A model generated the notes under the pieces. That model was not told the origin of the DNA, ran no database searches, and saw only the letters and a program-made list of their open reading frames with translations. The position numbers and the translations under genes are program-made. From contig NZ_CP107958.1 of the NCBI RefSeq assembly GCF_036075115.1, forward strand, positions 6,324,001 through 6,388,000: DNA of 64,000 nt. Reading direction: 5' to 3'. The stretch comes from Streptomyces sp. NBC_00377 (GTDB taxonomy: Bacteria > Actinomycetota > Actinomycetes > Streptomycetales > Streptomycetaceae). This document shows, one piece after another, positions 1 through 8,571 of this stretch (its first letter is position 1; the number at the start of each line of letters is the position of its first letter).

Positions 1-2143
1 GGACGGTGAGGACGACGGGGGCGGTGCTCGGCGGGGGCGCGGGCATCCCGGGTCCGTCACCGAACGTCACCCGCAGGAGAGGCCGCCCGGCCGGCTCGGC
101 GAGCGGACCGGGGAGCCCTCGCAGGGCGGCGGCCAGCACCGGAAGGAGGTACGTCCCGGGCCGGATCCGTACGAGGTAGCCGTTCTCGCGGACCCGGACC
201 TCGTACTGCTGGGGAGTCAGATCGCCCCTGGCGAGGACCTCGTGGACCGCGTATTCGAGGGTGATGCGGGTTTCGGGGCTGGCGGTGAGGTCGGTGGCGG
301 TCTCGAAGAGGAGCGTGGTGCGCTCGCTCGCTCCCGCCACCGGCCGCTCCGCCACCGGCCGCTCCGACTCCGGCCGCTCCGCCACCGGCCGCTCCGACTC
401 CGGCCGCTCCGACTCCGGCGAACCGGCGCCCGACGGCGGCGGCCCGGGCGTCTCCGATGCCGGCGGTTCGGACTCCGGCTGTTGCGGCCAGGGCCGTTCC
501 TCGACGTTGCCGCCCAGCCTGCGTACCGTCTCCTCGCTCACCGTGGCGAACGCCGGGGCCGTGCCGTCGGGGCCGCCGGTCTCCGCGCGGAACTCGCCCG
601 TCCTGAGACCCGCCCGCTCGTCGATCAAGGCGCCGATCCGGTCAAGGAGTCCGCGGGCGCGGCCGCGTGCCGTGCGGGGCAGGGTGCGGAGCAGCAGATC
701 GCGGACGCCGGGGCGGAAGTCGTACGAGCCGGGCGGGCCGGGGGCGGTGGTCAGCAGGCCGCTGAGGATCACCTCGGCCAGGTGCTGGGGCCGCGGGTCG
801 CGGCTCACGGCCCGCTGGACCAGGCGCATCACCGGGACCGAGGGGACGGCCAGGGCCAGATGGCCGGCCAGTCGGAAGGCCTCCCGGGAGGCGGTGGAGC
901 GAAAGCGCAGGACCAGGTCCTGCGCGGACAGCGCGGCCCCACCGGGCTCCTCCTGTCCGGAGGAGGGGGGTGGAGCGGGCGCCGCCGGCAGCCAGGCCAC
1001 CGCCCCCGGGACGCGGGCTCCGCCCGGGTCCGCCACCAGCGCCGCCCAGTTGGCCAGCCAGGGGGCGCCCGGTTCCAGGACGGGGAGCGGGAGCGCCCCG
1101 CCGGGCCGGGGCGCGGCGTCGGGGTCGTACGCGGTGAAGGCGAGCGCGCGCAGCGGGGCCGCCCTGGTGGCGGACGAGAGCAGTCCCGGCTCGGCCGGGA
1201 GGGCCGTGGTGGGCCACAGATGTTCCGGGAGCGGCTGCACGACGGCCAGCGGCATCCTGGTCGCCCAGTGCCGCAGGGTCCGGTACCAGTGCTCGCCCGC
1301 CGGACCGGGGCGCCACTGCGGGCCCATGCAGTCGCTCACGATCAGGGTGACCGTCCGGCCGTCCGCCGGGTCGGGGACGTGCCGGGCCTCGCCGTCGGGC
1401 GTGGCCGGGTGCAGGGTGACCGTGCGGAAGACGCCCGACTGGGCCAGGGCGGTGTGAAGTTCACGGACGAGGGGTCGCCAGACCGGCATCGTCGGGCCGG
1501 TGTCGTGGACGAGGTTGAGCCGCAGCCAGCGGTCGCGCGCGGGGCGCAGCACGGGGAGCCAGACGTCGGGGTGGGCGCCCAGCCGGGCGATGCGGTCGGC
1601 CGTCGCCCGCTCGTCGAGGAGACGGGCGCGCGCCGAGGGCACCGTGCGCTTCAGCGGACGCAGGGCCCGCTGGAGGGCGAGGGGGTGCGGGAGCATCGTG
1701 GGAGCGGGGGCGAGGACGGGACTGCTCCCGGCGGTGGCGCCGGAGGCGGGCGCGGGTGTGGGAAGGCGGAGGGGGACCCGCTCGGCGGGGGCCGCGGGTG
1801 TCGGCCCGGCCGGGGCACCGTCGTCCGCACCGCCGTCCGCACGCCCGGCCGTACCGCCGGCCGCGCCCGAGGGCGTGCCGGCGTTCGTGTCGCCGGCCGT
1901 ACCGGCGCTGTCGCGCTCGGCCCGCTCGGCAGCCGCCGAGGCCGCCGGGTCCGTCCCGTCCGGCGCGTTCCGCTCCACCGGGTCGCCCGACAGCTGGGCC
2001 AGCCACAGGAGTTCGGCCAGCTCGCGGGGTGTGGGCGGGGTGTCCGCCGCCGCCGTCAGCAGCGCGGTCAGCCGTTCCAGGGCGGACGGGACACCCTTCG
2101 GTTCGCGCATCGGGTTCGTCGTCGGCGCCTCCTCAGAAGCCAT
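1..2143 (-). CDS. SAV_2336-like / inactive vWA-like protein of a MoxR-VMAP system (3' end outside window)
   Basis: The frame is open from ATG at 2143 to the window edge (714 residues, no stop), so the C-terminus is missing. The N-terminus (about residues 12-60) is a short helical segment, followed by an Ala/Gly/Pro-rich linker. About residues 185-330 look like a degenerate von Willebrand A fold: a strand ending LVHDTGPTMPVW where a MIDAS would sit, then a second strand TLIVSDCMG. A further linker (415-341 in DNA) carries pentapeptide repeats ERPES/ERPVA. The start overlaps the stop of the MoxR gene by 9 bp, implying translational coupling; ATG at 2110 is an in-frame alternative. From knowledge of the family, SAV_2336-type proteins sit beside MoxR ATPases in Streptomyces. 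I infer it is the vWA partner of the ternary system; the exact domain assignment is uncertain. Confidence 0.72.
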   Translation of the reverse strand, partial: MASEEAPTTNPMREPKGVPSALERLTALLTAAADTPPTPRELAELLWLAQLSGDPVERNAPDGTDPAASAAAERAERDSAGTAGDTNAGTPSGAAGGTAGRADGGADDGAPAGPTPAAPAERVPLRLPTPAPASGATAGSSPVLAPAPTMLPHPLALQRALRPLKRTVPSARARLLDERATADRIARLGAHPDVWLPVLRPARDRWLRLNLVHDTGPTMPVWRPLVRELHTALAQSGVFRTVTLHPATPDGEARHVPDPADGRTVTLIVSDCMGPQWRPGPAGEHWYRTLRHWATRMPLAVVQPLPEHLWPTTALPAEPGLLSSATRAAPLRALAFTAYDPDAAPRPGGALPLPVLEPGAPWLANWAALVADPGGARVPGAVAWLPAAPAPPPSSGQEEPGGAALSAQDLVLRFRSTASREAFRLAGHLALAVPSVPVMRLVQRAVSRDPRPQHLAEVILSGLLTTAPGPPGSYDFRPGVRDLLLRTLPRTARGRARGLLDRIGALIDERAGLRTGEFRAETGGPDGTAPAFATVSEETVRRLGGNVEERPWPQQPESEPPASETPGPPPSGAGSPESERPESERPVAERPESERPVAERPVAGASERTTLLFETATDLTASPETRITLEYAVHEVLARGDLTPQQYEVRVRENGYLVRIRPGTYLLPVLAAALRGLPGPLAEPAGRPLLRVTFGDGPGMPAPPPSTAPVVLTV
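341..415. repeat. Five tandem 15-bp repeats inside the vWA-like gene
   Basis: Five back-to-back 15-bp units alternate between CGGCCGCTCCGCCAC and CGGCCGCTCCGACTC. Read on the minus strand they encode the pentapeptides ERPVA and ERPES. The period is a multiple of three, so copy-number change would keep the frame. It forms a charged, probably disordered linker. Confidence 0.9.
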
Positions 2144-3161
2144 CGCCGTCCGCCGTGGCGCTGAGGTAGGGCATCAGTCGCTCCGCCAGCCCGTCGCGGG
2201 AGTCGGCGTCCAGACCGGCGACGCCGGTGAGGTAGAGGGCGTTGAGGAGCTGGTCGGTGGCGAGTTCGCCGTCGGCGGCGCGGGTCAGGAAGCGGTCGAT
2301 GAGGTGTTCCGCCTCGCCGGGCGGAGTGTCGAGGTGGGCCCGGACGATCTCGGTGAGCTGGTCGCGGCCGGGTCGGCGCAGCTTCAGCCGGACGCATCGG
2401 CGCAGGAACGCGGGCGGGAACTCCCGCTCGCCGTTGCTGGTCAGCACGACGAACGGGAAGGCGCGGCAGCGGATCCGGCCGCGGGTGACCTCGACGGGGG
2501 TGTCCGAGCCGTCGGCCAGGACCTCGGCGGTGACGTCCTCGGCGGAGTGACGGGCCGCGCGCATGAGTTCGGGGATCTCGTACTGACCCTCCTCCAGGAC
2601 GTTCAGCAGGTCGTTGGGCAGATCGAGGTCGCTCTTGTCGATCTCGTCGACGAGGAGCGCGCGGGGGCGTTCGTAGGGCAGCAGGGCCGTGCCGAGGGGG
2701 CCCAGGCGCAGATGGTCCTCGACCCCGCCCCCGGATTCGCCGTCCCGCTCGCGCCGGGCGGCCTGCCGGGCCGCGTACAGCCGGGACAGCGGGTCGTACT
2801 GGTAGAGGCCGTCGGCCAGGGTGGAACGGCTGGTGATGTTCCAGCGCAGCACAGGACCGAGGCCCAGCTCGCGCGCCACCGCGTACGCCAGGGAGGACTT
2901 GCCGGTGCCGGGCGGGCCGGTGACGAGCAGGGGGCGGCGCAGCACGAGGGCCGCGTTGACGAGTTCGACGCTCTCCGGGGTGGCGACGTACGAGCGGGCG
3001 CGGTGGACACGGTCGGGGGAGACGGCCGCCTCGTCGTCGGCGTCCCGGGGCGGCGGCACGACGGGCTCCCCGTCGAACGCCCGCCAGGGCGGCGGCGCGG
3101 GCAGCCGGGCGACGCCGTCGTGCGGCTCGCTGTTCCCGGTGTAGACGGACCAGTGCGGCAT
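2133..3161 (-). CDS. MoxR-family AAA+ ATPase
   Basis: 342 aa. Walker A GPPGTGKS lies at residues 82-89 and Walker B ALLVDEID at 168-175, followed by a sensor-1 segment FVVLTSNGEREFPPAFLRRC with the typical MoxR arginine pair. The N-terminal about 50 residues are Pro-rich. MoxR ATPases act as chaperone-like remodellers, usually with a vWA protein. Here the next gene downstream (starting 2143) is the vWA-like partner with an overlapping start, and the gene upstream (from 4968) is a trypsin/VMAP-C protein. This order matches the vWA-MoxR-VMAP ternary systems proposed as NTP-dependent conflict or surveillance modules. The intergenic gap to the protease gene is about 90 bp, so an internal promoter is possible. 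Confidence 0.9.
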   Translation of the reverse strand: MPHWSVYTGNSEPHDGVARLPAPPPWRAFDGEPVVPPPRDADDEAAVSPDRVHRARSYVATPESVELVNAALVLRRPLLVTGPPGTGKSSLAYAVARELGLGPVLRWNITSRSTLADGLYQYDPLSRLYAARQAARRERDGESGGGVEDHLRLGPLGTALLPYERPRALLVDEIDKSDLDLPNDLLNVLEEGQYEIPELMRAARHSAEDVTAEVLADGSDTPVEVTRGRIRCRAFPFVVLTSNGEREFPPAFLRRCVRLKLRRPGRDQLTEIVRAHLDTPPGEAEHLIDRFLTRAADGELATDQLLNALYLTGVAGLDADSRDGLAERLMPYLSATADGDGF

Positions 3162-3252
3162 GGTTCTCCGAAACTCGCGGTGACTCGGTGTGGCCGGTGG
3201 GGCTCGTGCGACTCGGTCGTGTGCGGGGGCGGGGGCGGGGGAGCGCCGGGGC

Positions 3253-4968
3253 TCAGGTCACGGGTGAGCGGGGGTGGCCGGACGTGCCGCCGTGCGGGTC
3301 GGCGAAGAGGCGCGGGTCGTCCCACAGCAACTGGATGTCGTGCGCCCAGTGGCCGTCCTCCGCGTCGGCCTCCTCCCGCAACGCGAGGATCCGGCGCGGG
3401 AGTTCGGCGGGCGGTACCCCGGACACACAGGTGTCGAGCTCGTCCAGGAACGTCTTGCCCGCGCAGCCGTCCCCGCCGGCGCACGACTCGTCCGGCCCGG
3501 TCCGACAGCCCTCGCGGGACCAGATGACCATCGGGGCGGGCGCGTTGAGGGAGGTGTCGAAGTGCGGGCGGGTGTGGGAGGCGGCCGGGGCGGTCGCGAA
3601 GCCGGCGAGACAGGCGTCGTCCTGGCGCAGCCGCATCCGCAGCCGGCGGGGTTCCTCGGGGCTGCCGCACTCGACCCGGTGCACCCGGGCGCCGGGCGCC
3701 GCGTCGAGCCGGTTCCACACCCGGGTCAGCTGGTGCCGGACACCGGCCCTGCGGCGCGCCTGGTCGGTGACGACGAGCGGGTACACACAGCCGAGCGGGG
3801 TGTCGTCGTCGGGTGTGCTCGCCCACCGGTCGACGGGCAGGTCGATCCAGTCGCGGGGCAGCGCGAACGCGAGCAACTCGTCGCAGCCGGGCGTCAGATA
3901 CCGGAAGGCGGCCTCGATCCGCTCCTGCACGTAGGCGCGCAGCCCGGTCTGCGGGACGGTGTCCGAGCCCACCGGGTGCCGGCGGCCCCCGCTGTACGCC
4001 GACACCTCGACGCGCACGTGTCCCTCGCCCGCGCCGCTGTGCTGGAGGTCGACGAGGATGGGCGACCAGTCGGGTGCGGCGGCCGTCTCGACGGGGGCCC
4101 GGAGGATCGCCTCCACATGGGCGGTGAAGCGGGCGACCGTGGCGGCCGCGTCGGCGCCGTCCACCTCGCAGAGCACGAACAGGGCCGCCGACCACAGCGA
4201 GTCGAACCCCTCCTCGGGCGCGTCCGGGTCCAGCGGACCCCTGGCGGACTCGTAGAGCCGTACGCGCCGCGCGCGATCGCCGTCCAGACCCGCGCGGACG
4301 GCGCGCTCGACGAGGGCGCGCAGCCGGGCGCGGTCGGCGGTGCCGTGGTCCGAGGTGGGGACGAGGCCCTCCAGGTCGGGCCAGTAGCGGGCCATGACCT
4401 CGGTGGGCATCATCCGCCCGTTGTGCACGCCCCGGTCACCGGCCGCCGCGGTGACCATGCCGACGACCTCACCGGTGTCGGCGAGCGTGACCGCGGCGCC
4501 GCTGAACCCGGGGGCGAGCGGCTGGCCGCCGGGCTGCCACGCCTCCAGCTGGATCCACTCGCGGTTCAGCAACTGCGTCGCGGTGATGCGGTATTCGGCG
4601 AGAGTGCCCTCGTCGAAGCCGACCGGGAAGCCGTAGACGACGAGCTTGCGGGGCCGGTCGGGCCGCCGGTCGTGGGCCGCGTCCACGGGGGCCAGCGCGG
4701 CCGGGGCGACCGGGACCTCGTGCGCCAGCTCCAGGACGGCCAGGTCGCCGAGGTCGGCGGTGCCGCCGCCCCAGCCGCCGTCGGCGACCACGCGGGCCGG
4801 TACGGCGGGAGAGCCCGGGCGTTCGGTGAACGTCACCGTCAGGGCGTCCTGGTCGGCCCCGTGCACGACATGGGCGCAGGTCAGGACCCTGCGCGGGGTG
4901 ACGAGGAAGCCGGCGCCCGCCACCTGGCCCGCGCTCTCGATCCGGGCGTGCCATTCGGCGCTGTTCAT
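3253..4968 (-). CDS. Trypsin-like serine protease with VMAP-C domain
   Basis: 571 aa from ATG 4968, which overlaps the upstream stop as ATGA; an in-frame GTG at 4989 is the alternative start. The N-terminal about 190 residues form a trypsin/HtrA-like domain with triad His33 (TCAHVV), Asp75 (GDLAVLEL) and Ser156 (GFSGAAV), and no signal peptide, so it should act in the cytoplasm. The C-terminal half has the features of the VMAP-C domain: a segment LLAFALPRDWIDLPVDRW, then a late cysteine cluster (WSREGC...C...C) and a terminal WAHDIQLLWDDP. In vWA-MoxR-VMAP systems this protein is the effector-bearing component, with the ATPase and vWA protein thought to gate it. I infer regulated proteolysis of unknown targets; all three catalytic residues are intact. 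Confidence 0.85.
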   Translation of the reverse strand: MNSAEWHARIESAGQVAGAGFLVTPRRVLTCAHVVHGADQDALTVTFTERPGSPAVPARVVADGGWGGGTADLGDLAVLELAHEVPVAPAALAPVDAAHDRRPDRPRKLVVYGFPVGFDEGTLAEYRITATQLLNREWIQLEAWQPGGQPLAPGFSGAAVTLADTGEVVGMVTAAAGDRGVHNGRMMPTEVMARYWPDLEGLVPTSDHGTADRARLRALVERAVRAGLDGDRARRVRLYESARGPLDPDAPEEGFDSLWSAALFVLCEVDGADAAATVARFTAHVEAILRAPVETAAAPDWSPILVDLQHSGAGEGHVRVEVSAYSGGRRHPVGSDTVPQTGLRAYVQERIEAAFRYLTPGCDELLAFALPRDWIDLPVDRWASTPDDDTPLGCVYPLVVTDQARRRAGVRHQLTRVWNRLDAAPGARVHRVECGSPEEPRRLRMRLRQDDACLAGFATAPAASHTRPHFDTSLNAPAPMVIWSREGCRTGPDESCAGGDGCAGKTFLDELDTCVSGVPPAELPRRILALREEADAEDGHWAHDIQLLWDDPRLFADPHGGTSGHPRSPVT

Positions 4969-5291
4969 GAGGTGGGGGAGGGCGACCACGTCAGCCGCAC
5001 GACGAGGTGACCCTCGGCCGTGCCCTTGGCGATGATCGCGCCGGTCTCCGCCGACAGCTTCACCCCGAACTCGATCTCCACCCCGTCAGGCCGTAACGTC
5101 CCGTCCCGGAACACCCGCAGGGCGGACTCGGCGGCCGCGCGCACGCCCTCCAGGGCGCCCTCGAAGGTGCGGGCCGCCTGAACCGTCCCGTCCCCCCGGG
5201 CCACCAGCCGGGAACCCGGCCGCCCCTCCGCGACCGCCTCGACGGAGACGACGGCACCGTCGTCGGTCTTGAACTCCACCAGTCCGTCCAC
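4965..5291 (-). CDS. Trypco1 / CU044_2847-family small protein
   Basis: 108 aa if translation starts at GTG 5289-5291, giving VDGLVEFKTDDGAVVSVEAV, the usual beginning of this family. A longer frame opens at 5354, but its extra residues look unlike the family. The protein is a compact alpha/beta domain ending in a conserved strand VEIEFGVKLSAETGAIIAKG. Such proteins are known as trypsin-co-occurring (Trypco) domains because they are encoded next to trypsin-like proteases of conflict systems. Here it is first in the minus-strand operon and overlaps the protease start by 4 bp. Its biochemical role is not established; a sensor or protease-controlling partner is a reasonable inference. Confidence 0.75.
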   Translation of the reverse strand: MDGLVEFKTDDGAVVSVEAVAEGRPGSRLVARGDGTVQAARTFEGALEGVRAAAESALRVFRDGTLRPDGVEIEFGVKLSAETGAIIAKGTAEGHLVVRLTWSPSPTS

Positions 5292-5360
5292 GACGCCCCC
5301 GTAACCCCTTTCCGGAACTCCCGCGTCTTCGCACTCCTGCGGCGCTGCGCGCACCCATTG

Positions 5361-6752
5361 TCACGGACGGTACTGGGGATTGTCCTGCGTTCCATGCGCC
5401 TGCGTGATCCGGATCACCCCCAGCTCCACCAAGTCCTGTGGCCGGATGCGAAGTTGATCGGCCGTCGCCTCCACCTCCCGCGGGGCCCGCTTGAGGATCG
5501 CCGCCGCCGACTCGGGCGCGATGACCGAGAAGTAGCTGTCCGGGGTGGCCCAGGTGCGGCCCGGCGCGGCCAGCGCCAGCGCGCCGCCGGAGCCGCCCTC
5601 GCCGATGACCAGCGTGGTGAGCGCGGTGCGGGCGGTGGCGACCGCGCCGAACAGCTCCGCGATCGCCGCGCCCGCCCCCTGCCGTTCCGCCTCGGCGTCG
5701 TTGGCCGCGCCCGGGGTGTCGACCAGGGTCAGCACCGGTATGCCGAGCCGGTCCGCGAGGCGGATCAGCCGGGTGGCGGTGCGGTACCCGGCGGGCCGGG
5801 TCGCCGCCCCGGTCTGGGCCGCGTAGGCGACCGTACGGCCTTGGTGCACGCCGAACCCGCACAGCATCCCGTCGGGGTCGACGCCGCCGCACCGGTCACC
5901 GGAGATCGCCAGCCGGTCGCTGAAGTAGGCGTCCAGGTAGCCACGGGCGCGCGGTCGTTCAGCCGCCCGGGCCCGCCGGACCGCCTCCCACCCGGTACGC
6001 GGCAGATCCGTGGCGCCGAGAGCGCCGGGAACGGGCGCCGGGGCGGGCACGGAAGGTGACCGCGGTGCTCCGCCGGTCAGCAGGCGCAGCCACCGGCCCA
6101 GGACGTCCCGCAGCTGCGCCGCAGGCACCACGGCGTCCGCCGCTCCCGCCGCGACCTGGGCCCCGGCCGTGTAGGCGGCGGGGTCGGCGTCCGGCGGGCG
6201 GACGCGGGAGCCCGCGAAGCCGACCTGGGCGTCCGGCAGGGCCAGCACGACGTCGGCGCCCGCGCCCAGGGTGGCCCAGCCGCCGCCGGTCGTCGGATCC
6301 CGCACCACCGCGACCTGCGGCAGCCCCGCCTCCCTGGTGAGCGCCGACTGCCGCGCCACCCGCTGGAGCTGGGTGAGGGCGAGCATGCCCTCCTGCATCC
6401 GGCTGCCGCCCGTGGCGACCAACGGCACGACCGGGAGCCGGTGTTCACGGGCGTAGGTGTACGCCGCCTCCAGACGGTCGCCGGTGCGCTCACCCAGCGA
6501 ACCGCCCAGGAAACCGAACTCGAAGGCGATCAGCACGGCCCGGGTGCCCCCGACGCTCGCGGTGCCGCAGACGACGGACTCCGACTCGCCGGTGCGCCGG
6601 GCGGCGCGCTCGCGCGAGGCGCCGTAGCCCGGCCAGCCGAGGGGTCCGTCCGGAGCGGAGGCCCACTTCCCGCCCGGCGGGTCGGGGAGAGCGATGAAGT
6701 CGTCGGCCACGAGGGCGATGGCCTCCCGCGCGCTCGCCCGCTCCGCCGTCAT
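5361..6752 (-). CDS. Acetyl/propionyl-CoA carboxylase carboxyltransferase, fused beta-alpha type
   Basis: 463 aa from ATG 6752, which overlaps the matB stop as ATGA. The N-terminal half is an AccD-like crotonase-fold domain (FEFGFLGGSLGERTGDRL, then VATGGSRMQEGMLALTQL, a typical carboxyltransferase core). The C-terminal half is AccA-like (LIRLADRLGIPVLTLVDTPG and IGEGGSGGALALAA). The zinc-ribbon cysteines of bacterial AccD are absent. It transfers carboxyl from biotin to an acyl-CoA, but no biotin carboxylase or carrier is encoded nearby, so it must borrow them from another locus. Coupling to a malonyl-CoA synthetase suggests a role in malonyl/methylmalonyl-CoA supply or turnover. The orthologous arrangement is seen in S. 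coelicolor (SCO2445/SCO2444, from memory). Confidence 0.85.
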   Translation of the reverse strand: MTAERASAREAIALVADDFIALPDPPGGKWASAPDGPLGWPGYGASRERAARRTGESESVVCGTASVGGTRAVLIAFEFGFLGGSLGERTGDRLEAAYTYAREHRLPVVPLVATGGSRMQEGMLALTQLQRVARQSALTREAGLPQVAVVRDPTTGGGWATLGAGADVVLALPDAQVGFAGSRVRPPDADPAAYTAGAQVAAGAADAVVPAAQLRDVLGRWLRLLTGGAPRSPSVPAPAPVPGALGATDLPRTGWEAVRRARAAERPRARGYLDAYFSDRLAISGDRCGGVDPDGMLCGFGVHQGRTVAYAAQTGAATRPAGYRTATRLIRLADRLGIPVLTLVDTPGAANDAEAERQGAGAAIAELFGAVATARTALTTLVIGEGGSGGALALAAPGRTWATPDSYFSVIAPESAAAILKRAPREVEATADQLRIRPQDLVELGVIRITQAHGTQDNPQYRP

Positions 6753-8257
6753 GACGGCAGCGCCCGCTTCATGATCTTCCCCATGTCGTTGCGCGGCAGC
6801 ACCTCGAGATACCGGACCACGCGAGGCCTCTTGTGCGGCGCGAGACGTCGGGCGACATGGCCGGCCAACTCGGCCTCGGGCGGCGGGGATCCGGGATCCG
6901 CGGGGACGACCCACGCGACGATCCGCTCCCCGAGGTCCGCGTCCGGCTCACCGGTCACCGCCGCCTCCCGCACCCCCGGATGCTCCAGCAGCGCGTTCTC
7001 GATCTCACCGGCCCCGATCTTGTACCCGCCGCTCTTGATGAGATCGGTCGCCTTGCGCCCCACGATCCGGACGTAGCCGTCAGGATCGCGCACCGCCACG
7101 TCCCCGGTCCGGAACCAGCCGTCGGAGGTGAAGGCGGCGGCTGTCGCCTCCGGCCGGTTGAGGTACTCCGTGAACAGGTTCGGCCCGCGCACCTGGATCT
7201 CGCCGACGCTCTCCCCGTCGTACACCCCGACGGCCGAGCCGTCCTCGTCCACGAGCCGCAGCTCCACGCCCGGCAGGGGCACCCCGACGGTCCCGGCCCG
7301 TGCCTCCCCGTCCGCCCGGACGCTGGTGTTCATCAGCGTCTCCGTCATCCCGTACCGCTCGATCACCCGCCGCCCCGTCGCGGCCGCGATCCGCTCGTGG
7401 TCGTGCACGGGCAGCGCCGCCGATCCCGACACCAGCAGCCGCGCCCCGGCGAGCGCCTCGGCCAGCCCGGGGTCGTCCGGCAACGCCTCGGCGATGCGGT
7501 GGTACATCGTCGGCACCCCGAAGAGCATGCTCGCGCCGGCGCTCAGCTCACGCGTCACGCCCTCGGTGTCGAACCGCCCGAGGTGCCGTACGGCCCCGCC
7601 CCGGCGCAGCGGACCGAGGATCCCCAGCACCAGCCCGTGCACATGGAACAGCGGCAGCCCGTGCACGAGGACGTCCTCCCCGGTCCACTGCCAGGCGTCG
7701 GCGAGCGCGTCCAGGGTGGTGGCGACGGCCCGGCGCGGGATGACCGCGCCCTTGGGCGGCCCGGTGGTGCCGGAGGTGTAGACGACGAGCGCGGGGTCCT
7801 CCTCGCCCGCGGGCGCCCCGACGGCCGGCCCTCCGGCGCCGCGCACGCCGCCGACCGTGACGCCGCCCTCGACCTCCACGTCGATCCGCGTCAACTCATC
7901 CAGCGCTCCCGGCAGTTCGTCGCCCGGAGCCGCCAGCACCACCCCCGGCGCGCTGTCGCCCAGGATGTGCCCGAGCTCCTTGTCCCCCGACTTCGGGTTC
8001 AGCGGCACGGCGGCCACCCCGGCGAGCAGCAGGCCGACGACCCCGACGGCGGTCTCCAGCGTCGGAGTCGCCCAGACGGCGACCCGCCCGCGCTCTGCGC
8101 CGCGGCCCGATGCGGCACCCCCCGTCGCACCCCGCACGCGCTCACCGACGGCACCGGCCGCCGAGGCGAGCTCCGCATACGTCAGGGAGCGCTCACCGAA
8201 GCGCAGAGCGGGGCGCCCGGACGGGTCGTCCGTCAGGGCCGGGAAGAGAGAGGACAC
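6749..8257 (-). CDS. matB: Malonyl-CoA synthetase (MatB)
   Basis: 502 aa, started at GTG 8257, which has AAGGAG eight bases upstream and gives VSSLFPAL, the familiar MatB N-terminus. An ANL-superfamily acyl-CoA ligase: P-loop-like YTSGTTGPPKGAVIPRRA, adenylation motif ERYGMTETLMNTS, hinge TGDVAVRDPDGY, and catalytic lysine near the end in PRNDMGKIMKRAL. The substrate pocket segment VPTMYHRIAE is as in Streptomyces MatB. It activates malonate (and often methylmalonate) with ATP and CoA, feeding extender units or malonate assimilation. It is the first gene of a two-gene operon with the carboxyltransferase. No MatA decarboxylase or MatC transporter is adjacent. Confidence 0.93.
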   Translation of the reverse strand: MSSLFPALTDDPSGRPALRFGERSLTYAELASAAGAVGERVRGATGGAASGRGAERGRVAVWATPTLETAVGVVGLLLAGVAAVPLNPKSGDKELGHILGDSAPGVVLAAPGDELPGALDELTRIDVEVEGGVTVGGVRGAGGPAVGAPAGEEDPALVVYTSGTTGPPKGAVIPRRAVATTLDALADAWQWTGEDVLVHGLPLFHVHGLVLGILGPLRRGGAVRHLGRFDTEGVTRELSAGASMLFGVPTMYHRIAEALPDDPGLAEALAGARLLVSGSAALPVHDHERIAAATGRRVIERYGMTETLMNTSVRADGEARAGTVGVPLPGVELRLVDEDGSAVGVYDGESVGEIQVRGPNLFTEYLNRPEATAAAFTSDGWFRTGDVAVRDPDGYVRIVGRKATDLIKSGGYKIGAGEIENALLEHPGVREAAVTGEPDADLGERIVAWVVPADPGSPPPEAELAGHVARRLAPHKRPRVVRYLEVLPRNDMGKIMKRALPS

Positions 8258-8571
8258 GGGACGGGCTCCTTGAGTGGCTGCGTGACACGTCGAAACCGTC
8301 CTACCCCACTCGCCCCGTGCCCACCTGTCGAGCCGCCGCTCCCACGATGCCGGGGCCTCCCCGGCCCGAAGGCTCAGGTCAAACAGGTTGTGCCCACCGC
8401 GGGGACGCCGGATAGCCTGCCCGGACACGACACGGACGTACCGCAGCGTGCGGGCGTACGCACGTACGGACGTGCTGAAGTGCGGCCGCGGACGGACAGC
8501 AGACCTGCGACCGGCGGATCAGCGGTCCGGCGACCGACGGAACGACAGACGTACGAGAACGGAGTCCCGCT
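8258..8571. promoter_or_regulatory. Divergent intergenic region between matB and the ATP-grasp gene
   Basis: 314 bp without a credible gene. A plausible forward promoter is TTGTGC at 8388-8393 and GATAGC at 8411-8416 with a 17-bp spacer. Around 8450-8470 the sequence repeats GTACG/ACGTAC elements, a possible operator. Nothing else is recognisable. Confidence 0.35.

Noticed and set aside
341..415. CRISPR array
   Set aside because: 15-bp coding repeats without spacers; they encode a pentapeptide linker.
242..2164. Long open frame on the plus strand opposite the vWA-like gene
   Set aside because: Its translation is Arg/Gly-rich with no domain; it is a GC-bias shadow of the minus-strand gene, which has clear domains.
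3274..5010. 578-codon plus-strand frame opposite the trypsin/VMAP gene
   Set aside because: Same-length mirror frame caused by high third-position GC; lacks any motif, while the minus strand shows a full catalytic triad.
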